From Candidatus Caldilinea saccharophila (GTDB taxonomy: Bacteria > Chloroflexota > Anaerolineae > Caldilineales > Caldilineaceae), in NCBI GenBank assembly GCA_016710365.1, contig JADJVW010000033.1:1-61565 (forward strand): a stretch of DNA of 61,565 nucleotides, in the 5' to 3' direction. The notes beneath the pieces were generated by a model. The model worked only from the letters and a program-made list of their open reading frames with translations. It did no database searches and was not told the origin of the DNA. The translations under genes were made by a program, and so were the position numbers. Below, one piece after another: positions 54,997-61,565 of this stretch. The stretch's first letter is position 1. Every line of letters starts with the position of its first letter.

Positions 54997-55720
54997 ATGG
55001 TGCTTGAGTCAGTACGGACAGCCGAAATCGTCGCCAACCTGGCCGATGTGCGGCAACGCATTGCGGCTGCGGCCCTACGGAGCGGACGCCGGCCGTCGGA
55101 CGTGCGGCTGGTGGCGGTCAGCAAAACCTATCCGCTGGCGGACATTGCCGCGGCGCTGGCCGCGGGACAGACCGACTTTGGCGAGAACCGGTTGGAGGAA
55201 CTGTGGCTCAAGGTCGAAGCTGCGCGCACCCAGCAACTTGACGCCATTTGTTGGCACATGATCGGCACGATCCAGAGCCGCAAGACGCGCGAGGCAGTCG
55301 GCCCCTGTGCCCTGATCCATTCGGTGGATCGCGCCAAGATCGCGCAACGTCTCAGCCGCGACGCCGAAGCTGCCGGTTGCGTACTGGATGTGCTGCTCGA
55401 AGTCAACGTCAACGGCGAGGCGAGCAAGCATGGCTTCCACCGCGGAGGAAGTGCTGGCGGCCGGTGCGGATCTGCTGGCGCAGCCTGGCATCCGCGTGTG
55501 TGGGCTGATGACGATGGCGCCTTATGGCAACGATCCAGAACGTACGCGGCCGATCTTTCGGGCGCTGCGTACATTACAGGAGCAACTGCGCGCACACTTT
55601 CCACAAGGCAGTTGGCGTGAGTTATCGATGGGAATGACCAACGATTTTGAAGTAGCCATCGAAGAAGGTGCGACCATTGTGCGCATCGGGTCGGCTATTT
55701 TCGGACCAAGAAACGGGTAA
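54997..55720 (+). CDS. yggS: YggS/PLPBP-family PLP homeostasis protein, frameshifted
   Basis: About 241 residues. N-terminal helix IVANLADVRQRIAAAALRSG, the PLP-binding lysine in VRLVAVSKTYPLADI, TDFGENRLEELWLKVE, ICWHMIGTIQSRKTREAVGP, LIHSVDRAKIAQRL and LDVLLEVNVNGEASKHGF; after a frame change near 55432 GLMTMAPYGNDPERTRPIF, LSMGMTNDFEVAIEEGATIV and RIGSAIFGPRN. It is a TIM-barrel protein without known enzymatic activity that keeps free PLP balanced. First of the yggS-proC-yggT order conserved beside cell-division genes in many bacteria. Confidence 0.95.
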
Positions 55721-55725
55721 AGTGC

Positions 55726-56315
<590 letters not shown>

Positions 56316-56319
<4 letters not shown>

Positions 56320-56572
56320 ACGCACTCTTTGATATTCTGGCGACGTTGCTCCAGATCTACAGCTACGTCTTGTTGGCGCGCGCTGGATGAGTTGATCCCG
56401 AACCTGATCCTACAATCCGATCGTACAGTTTTTGTACCAGCTCACGGAGCCTGTGCTGGAACCTGTGCGTCGCCTCATTCCACCGTTGGGTGGGATGATC
56501 GACATTTCCATCATTGTGGTTTTCTTTGCCCTGATGATTTTGCAGCAGATGTTGCACACACTGGCGGCTTAA
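56316..56572 (+). CDS. yggT: YggT/YlmG-family small membrane protein, several frameshifts
   Basis: ATG 56316 in the ATGA overlap with proC. In pieces the YggT pattern is clear: MNALFDILATLLQIYSYVLL, then MSWIPN and DPTNPIVQFLYQLTEPV-like residues (needing small corrections at 56388-56420), LEPVRRLIPPLGGMIDISII, and VVFFALMILQQMLHTLAA to TAA at 56570-56572. Two helices flank the conserved TEPxLxPxRxxxP loop. YggT/YlmG proteins assist osmotic adaptation and division-site or thylakoid protein positioning. It completes yggS-proC-yggT and its stop overlaps the next start (TAATG). Confidence 0.85.
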
Positions 56573-56970
56573 TGATGAAGAACAAACACTTATCCCTGCC
56601 CTTGCTTATCGTGGCAGTTGCCTGGTTTGCGCTAGGGTTGGCCGCTTGCCAGCCGGTGCGCCCTGTGACTGAGCTTCCCGTCGCACCGGCTGCAGCGCCC
56701 GCGTTGGCCGCGGAGGAGCAGGCAATAGCGGAAGCAAGCAGCGCGTTTGTAGCGACGGCTCAGGATCTATCGCCCGCGGCATTGAGCGTGGTTTCCGTGG
56801 AAGCGGTCGACTGGCCCGACGCTGCGCTCGGTTGCCCGCAGCCCGATACGGTCTACGCTGCGGTGATTACGCCCGGCTATCGAGTTGTCCTGCAAGTGGC
56901 GGATACGCAGTACATCGTCCATACCGACAGCCGAGTTGATGGCGAGAAGATCATCTGTCCGGCAGAGTGA
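56572..56970 (+). CDS. Lipoprotein with conserved C-terminal domain
   Basis: 132 residues starting MMKNKHLSLPLLIVAVAWFA; lipobox LGLAAC puts the lipid-bearing Cys at about residue 28. After an Ala-rich stretch the domain VDWPDAALGCPQPDTVYAAV, TPGYRVVLQVADTQYIVHTD and IICP follows. The WPDxxLGCP...Y...TPGYR...YxxHT pattern recurs in small secreted proteins, and the two Cys may pair. Function unknown. The start overlaps the yggT stop (TAATG), so it belongs to the same transcript. Confidence 0.8.
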   Translation: MMKNKHLSLPLLIVAVAWFALGLAACQPVRPVTELPVAPAAAPALAAEEQAIAEASSAFVATAQDLSPAALSVVSVEAVDWPDAALGCPQPDTVYAAVITPGYRVVLQVADTQYIVHTDSRVDGEKIICPAE

Positions 56971-56982
56971 CAGGCATCTCCT

Positions 56983-57384
56983 ATGTTCTCACCGGCTGAA
57001 CAGCCCTTTTATATCTCGCGGCGCCGCTTCGAAGAGATCGTGGTTGAAGCGATGGACGAGATTCCCGAAACGCTGTGGAATGTGATCGACAACCTGGTGG
57101 TGACGGTCGAAGAATGGCCGACCCGTCGCCAGATGGAAAGCGTCGGATTGGGTGCAGGTCATATCTTGTTAGGTCTATACGAAGGCGTCCCGCTCACCAA
57201 ACGCACCTCCTATTACGGGCTGGCGTCACCCGACAAGATCACCATCTTTCGCGGGCCGATCTTGCAAATCTGCCCGCCCGATGAAGACGCGGTGCGCACA
57301 CAAATTCGCAAGACAGTGCTACACGAAATCGCGCATCACTTTGGGATCAGCGATGCGCGTCTGGTTGAGCTTGGCGCTTATTGA
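56983..57384 (+). CDS. Minimal zincin metallopeptidase (MpN/DUF1025, zincin_1)
   Basis: 133 residues, usual size. Catalytic TVLHEIAHHFGISDARLVEL has HExxH with the ISDxRLxELG tail unique to this family, and FYISRRRFEEIVVEAMDEIP, ENLxVxVEEWPT-like and LLGLYEGVPLTKRTSYYG precede it. Members adopt a minimal matrixin fold in which the third zinc ligand is Asp in the SD pair. Substrates are unknown. It starts 12 bases after the lipoprotein gene and probably ends the yggS transcript. Confidence 0.93.
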   Translation: MFSPAEQPFYISRRRFEEIVVEAMDEIPETLWNVIDNLVVTVEEWPTRRQMESVGLGAGHILLGLYEGVPLTKRTSYYGLASPDKITIFRGPILQICPPDEDAVRTQIRKTVLHEIAHHFGISDARLVELGAY

Positions 57385-57481
57385 GAGAAGTTGCGGGAGA
57401 CGAGTTCCGAGGAGCGAACCATAAAACAGGAATCGTCAACGTACGACCACTTCTAAAAGTCACTGCGGGAAACCATCCATT

Positions 57482-58359
57482 ATGAGCAACGATTCAGCTT
57501 CAACCGCTTCCCTGGAGAATACACCGGCATCGGTGCAGGTCGTGGAGACGCCAACCACTGCCCACTATTACGAAATTCTGGATCGGGCGGGTAAACGGCG
57601 CGCGGGGCTGATGGTCATGCTCGACAGCCAGCAGCGCGCCACGCGGGCGGAGCTTTGCTACTACGAGCGGTACCATGCGCTGGAGCCTGTGCAAGAGGAG
57701 ATCTTCGACCAGGCCGTCGAGATCGTCGAAAACAACTATCTCGGCAACGGGCTGAGTTCAGAATTAGCTGTTATCGATGGCACGCCGATGGCGCAGGAGA
57801 CGGTGCGGCACAGCAACCCCGACCCGCTCTATCGACCGGATCGGCGGACGCGCATCTGGCCTTATGCCGCCGGCTACGCTGCCTTAATTGTGGTGCTTCT
57901 GCTGCTTGGTTTGCTCAACCGGACGCTGTTCCGCCCCACCGTCACCGTGGATCAAATTGCTGACGCTGCCCCCTGCTAACCTCACAAAGCGACGCGCTGC
58001 CTGCCGCGGAAGCGCCTGTCGCCGCCGGCGCGCTGGCCGCGCTGCCGCCGGATGCGCTTCAAGCCACCACCAATGGGCTGCCGGTCAGCCTCAACGCCAA
58101 TGATGCGCTGGCCGTCGGCATGAAGGCCAGGATCGGCGCGGGGCTGCGCTCCTTCGTGCGTTCCGAGCCAGGGCCGGAAGCCGGCGACAAAGTCGGCTTT
58201 CTGGAGGATGGCGCCACAGCCACGATTCTTGGCGGCCCTACCTGGCTCCCAGGCGACACCGACACGATCGTCTGGTGGTATGTGGAAACCGAGGATGGCA
58301 TCCGCGGCTGGACGCCTGCCAATACCAGCCAGTTGACGCTGCTGGAGCCGGTGGAGTGA
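57482..58359 (+). CDS. Membrane-anchored protein with C-terminal SH3b-like domain, frameshifted
   Basis: About 291 residues. An N-terminal cytosolic domain (about 1-120: HYYEILDRAGKRRAGLMVML, RAELCYYERYHALEPVQEEI, FDQAVEIVENNYLGNG) precedes one helix (YAAGYAALIVVLLLLGLLNR). A frame change near 57972 leads to a Pro/Ala linker and an SH3b domain (MKARIGAGLRSFVRSEPGPE, AGDKVGFLEDGATATILGGP, WWYVETEDGIRGWTPAN). SH3b usually binds peptidoglycan or proteins. The N-terminal domain is unrecognised. The 57385-57481 gap shows nothing distinct. Confidence 0.78.
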
Positions 58360-58445
58360 AGCGGGAGATGGAACGATGCGGCATGATGAATTGCTGATTG
58401 TGAAGTGTGAATTGTGCAGTTTTTCGCCGCCTCACCTATCCTCAA

Positions 58446-59522
58446 TCACGCGCCGCCTACCACCGACATCTGAGTGACATCGAGCCAAAGCGCTACGCGC
58501 TCCCCGATTTGGGGCAAGCGAACGCGGCCGCGATTGCGAAACTCGAAACTCAAGCGAGATATTGCTTCGCTCTCGACCGGCTCAACCTCCAGTTGAAAGA
58601 CGCTGCCACGGAAGGTGGCGCCAACCACACGACCCGTCAAGGGTGCATAAGTCAGCCTACTGCGATTGAACATCGAGCACCGCAGCATCCGGAGGATCAA
58701 GAGCCGAACAGTGGGATCGAGTTGTGCAGGGCGGGCGTCCGGCAATGTAAAGACGCCAGCCGCGGTGCGCACCGTATGCCCTCCGTGCGCATCAACCGTG
58801 ATGGGCAACAAATTGCGAAAACCCAAAAACTCCGCGACAAAGGTATTGACGGGACGCCGGTAGAGCTGCGGCGGCGCGTCCACCTGCTCGATGCGTCCGG
58901 CGCGCATCACAGCGATGCGGTCGGCCAGGGCAAACGCTTCCTCCTGGTCGTGCGTCACGAAGAGCGTAGTCACATGCAGCGCCTTCAAGATGCGACGTAG
59001 CTCCGACACCAGTTCTTCACGCAACAAGCGATCCAGATTGGCGACCGGCTCGTCGAGCAGCAGCAGCAAGGGATTGGGCGCCAACGTGCGCGCCAGCGCC
59101 ACGCGTTGTTGCTCGCCGCCGCTCAGGTCATCCACGGCGCGGGCGGCGTACTCCGTGAGGTTGACGAGCGCCAGCATTTCGTCGACGCGCGCGCGCCGCT
59201 GCGCCGTGGGCATCCCCTGCATCCGCAAGCCGTACCCTACGTTAGCGGCGACATCGAGATGCGGAAAGAGTGCGTAATCCTGAAACATCAACCCGATGCC
59301 GCGGCGATGCGCGGGCAGATCGCCGATCTCGACGCCCTCCAGCCGCACCTGGCCGCGGTCGGCGCGCTCCAGCCCGGCGATGATGCGCAGCAGTGTGCTC
59401 TTGCCGCAGCCGCTCGGCCCCAACAGACAGACGATCTCCTCGCGCGCCAGCGCCAGCGACACGCCTTGCAACACCGCTTTGCCAGGCGTAAAGCGTTTGT
59501 GGATATCCACCATTTCCAGCAT
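58446..59522 (-). CDS. ABC transporter ATPase (thiamine/iron/polyamine-type importer)
   Basis: 358 residues. Walker A LGPSGCGKSTLLRIIAGLER, Q-loop GIGLMFQDYALFPHLDVAAN, signature LSGGEQQRVALARTLAPNP, Walker B LLLLLDEPVANLD, switch TLFVTHDQEEAFALADRIAV, RRPVNTFVAEFLGFRNLLP. A TOBE-type C-terminal domain (about 240-358) is present, longer than E. coli ThiQ, more like FbpC/PotA. The start overlaps the permease stop (TGATG). It powers import with the fused permease upstream in the operon. Confidence 0.93.
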   Translation of the reverse strand: MLEMVDIHKRFTPGKAVLQGVSLALAREEIVCLLGPSGCGKSTLLRIIAGLERADRGQVRLEGVEIGDLPAHRRGIGLMFQDYALFPHLDVAANVGYGLRMQGMPTAQRRARVDEMLALVNLTEYAARAVDDLSGGEQQRVALARTLAPNPLLLLLDEPVANLDRLLREELVSELRRILKALHVTTLFVTHDQEEAFALADRIAVMRAGRIEQVDAPPQLYRRPVNTFVAEFLGFRNLLPITVDAHGGHTVRTAAGVFTLPDARPAQLDPTVRLLILRMLRCSMFNRSRLTYAPLTGRVVGATFRGSVFQLEVEPVESEAISRLSFEFRNRGRVRLPQIGERVALWLDVTQMSVVGGA

Positions 59523-61195
59523 CAGAACTCCTCCTCGCCGGGCAGGCGAAAGCGCTCGATGGCGATCAGCGCGGCCGCGGTGACAACCATCAGGATGGTG
59601 CTCATCGCCAGCGCCTGGCCGTAGTTGATGAGGCCGGGGCGGCTGAGCGCCTGGTAGATGACCATCGGCATGGTCGGGCGGTCGGGGCGTGCGATTAGCA
59701 GCGTGGCGCCGAACTCGCCGAGGCTGATGGCAAAGGCAAAGGCCGCGCTGATCAGCACGGCGCGCAGCAAGAGCGGCGCATCGACCGTCCACCAGCTTTG
59801 CAGCGGGCCGGCGCCGAGCGTAGCCGCAGCCTCACGCAGTCGGCGATCCAGCGCACGCAACGCGGGCAGAAAGGTGCGCACGACAAAAGGCAACGCGATC
59901 AGCGAATGCACAATCGGCACGAGCCAGGGCGAGGCGCGCAGCGGCCCCATCGCCACGATGTAGCCGAAGCCCAGCGTCACCGCCGACGTGCCGAGTGGCA
60001 GCAGCAGCAGCGGGTCAAAGACCGCGGCCCACCGGGAGCGCGGCTGCGCCAGCATGTACGCGCCGATCACGCCCAGCGGCAGGCTGATGGCCAGCGTCGC
60101 CAGCGCGTAAAGCAGCGAGTTGGCAATGGCCGTCACCGGCGGCGCAAAGAAGGCGCTTTGCCGGGGATTCTCGCCCAGCGCCTGGTAGTAGAGCAATGTC
60201 GGCCCCTGGTCGCCCAGGGTAAAGCTGCGCACCACCAACGCCATGAGCGGCGTCAACAGACCAATACCGGTGACAAACAGCGCACCGACCACCAATACCC
60301 ACTGCCGCCAGTTGGCGGGCGCACGGCTGAGGCCACGTGTGCGCCGGCGCAGCGAGCGGCTGAGGCGCGCCTGCATCCGCGTGTAGATAACCATGACGGT
60401 GAAGGTCAGCAACAGCTGCACGATGCTCAGAAAGGCGGCCAGCGGCAGGTTGAAATAGCTGACGGCCTGCCGGTAGATCTCGACCTCGATGGTGGCAAAG
60501 CGCAGCCCCCCCAGAATCAGGATGACGCCAAAGCTGGTGAAACAGAAGAGAAAGACAAGCAAAGCGGCGGCCGTGATGCTTGGCAGCAGCAACGGCAGCG
60601 TCACGGTGCGAAAGACCTGCCACGGCGCCGCGCCCAACATCGCTGCGGACTCGTTGAATTGAGGGCCGAGGTTGCTCCAAAAGCCGCCGACAGTGCGAAT
60701 GATAATGGCAACGTTGTAAAAGACGTGGACGATGAGGATGAGCCAGATCGTCTGCTCAAGCTGGATGGGCGGCGCGTCCAGGGCAAGGAGCGCCTGCAGC
60801 CCGGTGTTGAGCACGCCGTTGCGCCCGATCAGCGCCATAAACGCGGCCGCGACGACGACTGTCGGCATGACGAACGGGATGGTCAGCAGCGCGTGCAAAA
60901 TGCTCTTGCCGGGAAAGTCGAAGCGCGCAAAAATGTAGGCCAACGGCAGGCCAGCGATCACCGTCAGCACAGTGGAGAGCGCCGCCTGCCACGTCGTGAA
61001 CCAGAGCAGGCTCCAGAAGGTGGGCGAGACAAGCGTGGCGGCCGCCTGCGCGCCCACCGCAGACAGCGGCCCGCTGAAGCTGACGCGGAAGATCGCCAGC
61101 AGCGGGTAGACGTAGAAGATCGCTAGGAATAGAATGGGCAGCGCAAAAAGCGCCACCGTCAGAAAACGCCGCAAAATCGTCGCTCCGATTCGCAC
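59522..61195 (-). CDS. thiP: Fused ABC importer permease (ThiP/FbpB-like)
   Basis: 557 residues holding two permease units of about six helices each. Each has the EAA loop: FNESAAMLGAAPWQVFRTVT (first) and DRRLREAAATLGAGPLQSWW (second). This tandem layout is seen in thiamine (ThiP), ferric-iron (FbpB) and related importers. The downstream binding protein points to thiamine, but iron cannot be excluded. Middle gene of the three on the minus strand, following the binding protein by about 100 bases filled by a repeat. Confidence 0.9.
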   Translation of the reverse strand: MRIGATILRRFLTVALFALPILFLAIFYVYPLLAIFRVSFSGPLSAVGAQAAATLVSPTFWSLLWFTTWQAALSTVLTVIAGLPLAYIFARFDFPGKSILHALLTIPFVMPTVVVAAAFMALIGRNGVLNTGLQALLALDAPPIQLEQTIWLILIVHVFYNVAIIIRTVGGFWSNLGPQFNESAAMLGAAPWQVFRTVTLPLLLPSITAAALLVFLFCFTSFGVILILGGLRFATIEVEIYRQAVSYFNLPLAAFLSIVQLLLTFTVMVIYTRMQARLSRSLRRRTRGLSRAPANWRQWVLVVGALFVTGIGLLTPLMALVVRSFTLGDQGPTLLYYQALGENPRQSAFFAPPVTAIANSLLYALATLAISLPLGVIGAYMLAQPRSRWAAVFDPLLLLPLGTSAVTLGFGYIVAMGPLRASPWLVPIVHSLIALPFVVRTFLPALRALDRRLREAAATLGAGPLQSWWTVDAPLLLRAVLISAAFAFAISLGEFGATLLIARPDRPTMPMVIYQALSRPGLINYGQALAMSTILMVVTAAALIAIERFRLPGEEEF

Positions 61196-61205
61196 GTAGA
61201 AATAA

Positions 61206-61301
61206 TCGAACGCGGATGACGCGGATGACGCGGATCAGCACGGATCAAACCTCAGGAAAATCCGCGAGAATCCGCCCGATCCGCGTCATCCGCGTGCTAT
61301 C
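61206..61301. repeat. Dispersed repeat family A, palindromic copy
   Basis: GAACGCGGATGACGCGGATG on the left and CCGCGTCATCCGCGTGCTAT on the right form inverted arms around a 50-base centre with further GGATC/GATCC pairs. It sits between the permease and the binding-protein gene and ends over the latter's stop codon (61297-61299). It may fold and trim or stabilise the polycistronic mRNA. Confidence 0.8.
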
Positions 61302-61565
61302 GCGTCATTACGTCAGCCCAGGCTTGCACCCAGCGTTCGCGGTTGGCTTCGATGGCCGCCGGGTCGAACAGGACGGGATCGGACGGCGCCTGGGCGAACT
61401 GCGTAAACAGGTCGGGCAGCGCGACGTTGGGATTGGCCGGGTAGACGAACATCTGCAATGGAATGTCCGACTGGAATTGTTCGCCGAGCATGAAGTCGAT
61501 GAACTCCCTGGCCAGCTCCGGCTGGGCGCGCCGGCGAGCACACCGACAAATTTCGGCCTGGCGGA
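61297..61565 (-). CDS. thiB: Thiamine-type ABC transporter substrate-binding protein, 3' part only, frameshifted
   Basis: The gene runs off the right edge. The last 80 or so residues read QPELAREFIDFMLGEQFQSD, IPLQMFVYPANPNVALPDLF, ending ANRERWVQAWADVMTR. The FIDFML...F..xxIPxxMFxYPxNPxxxLP pattern is that of the thiamine-binding TbpA/ThiB group. A frame change near 61533 splits the extreme 5' part. Together with 58446-61195 it makes a complete importer order (binding protein, permease, ATPase). The stop codon is in a family A repeat. Confidence 0.75.
   Translation of the reverse strand, partial: RQAEICRCARRRAQPELAREFIDFMLGEQFQSDIPLQMFVYPANPNVALPDLFTQFAQAPSDPVLFDPAAIEANRERWVQAWADVMTR

Overview
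The window is a 61.6 kb piece of a GC-rich (roughly 60%) bacterial chromosome. Gene content fits Chloroflexota, perhaps Caldilineae or Anaerolineae: a cydABDC set, secreted proteins with LysM, SCP and SH3b domains, secreted proteins ending in an L-P-L/I-type C-terminus, several leaderless genes behind TACAAT/TAGAAT boxes, and families of short dispersed repeats between genes. This placement is inference from gene content, not from a marker gene. About 30 single-base frame changes cut otherwise intact genes, roughly one per 2 kb. That density across unrelated housekeeping genes points to indel errors in a long-read assembly more than to decay, so interrupted genes are given here as single loci with the approximate break positions.

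Layout. 0-10 kb: ammonium transporter, soluble Ser/Thr kinase, a TetR-controlled ABC efflux operon on the minus strand (tetR, two FtsX/MacB-like permeases, ATPase, lipoprotein adaptor) with a clear promoter and palindromic operator, then a GNAT acetyltransferase overlapping a PepT-like peptidase. 10-21 kb: acyl-CoA-binding protein, a minus-strand pair of DUF58 protein and RecQ-like helicase with a TPR-like N-terminal extension, ftsK, a dihydropyrimidinase-type amidohydrolase, murJ. 21-28 kb: cydA-cydB-cydD-cydC, with cydC carrying an in-frame amber codon. 28-31 kb: an uncharacterised three-gene cluster (HExxHxxGxxH metallopeptidase, transglutaminase-like protein, two-TM protein). 31-40 kb: fabF, ygbA-like gene, streptomycin-kinase-like gene overlapping a P1B metal ATPase with CSC in place of CPC, secreted trypsin-like protease, PPOX-fold protein, a 16-bp tandem array before the remnant of a sensor gene, trkH. 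40-52 kb: SCP/LysM protein, class V aminotransferase, UvrD-like helicase, then the most unusual locus: a secreted protein made almost entirely of 46 copies of the decapeptide GGIWAD(S/N)LP(Q/K), preceded by an AT-richer, hairpin-rich leader, followed by a glycosyltransferase and an HtrA-like protease with three copies of an unnamed domain plus SH3b. 52-61.5 kb: pgeF, a secreted protein, the yggS-proC-yggT cell-envelope cluster (proC lacks an internal segment), a lipoprotein, a minimal zincin, an SH3b protein, and a thiamine-type ABC transporter (ATPase, fused permease, 3' end of the binding-protein gene).

The most interesting candidates for undescribed biology are the decapeptide-repeat protein with its leader, the metallopeptidase/transglutaminase-like/membrane cluster at 27956-30636, and the TPR-RecQ fusion overlapping a DUF58 gene. 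Several families of dispersed palindromic or heptameric repeats lie between genes; some supply or abut stop codons, and one is inserted in frame in cydD.
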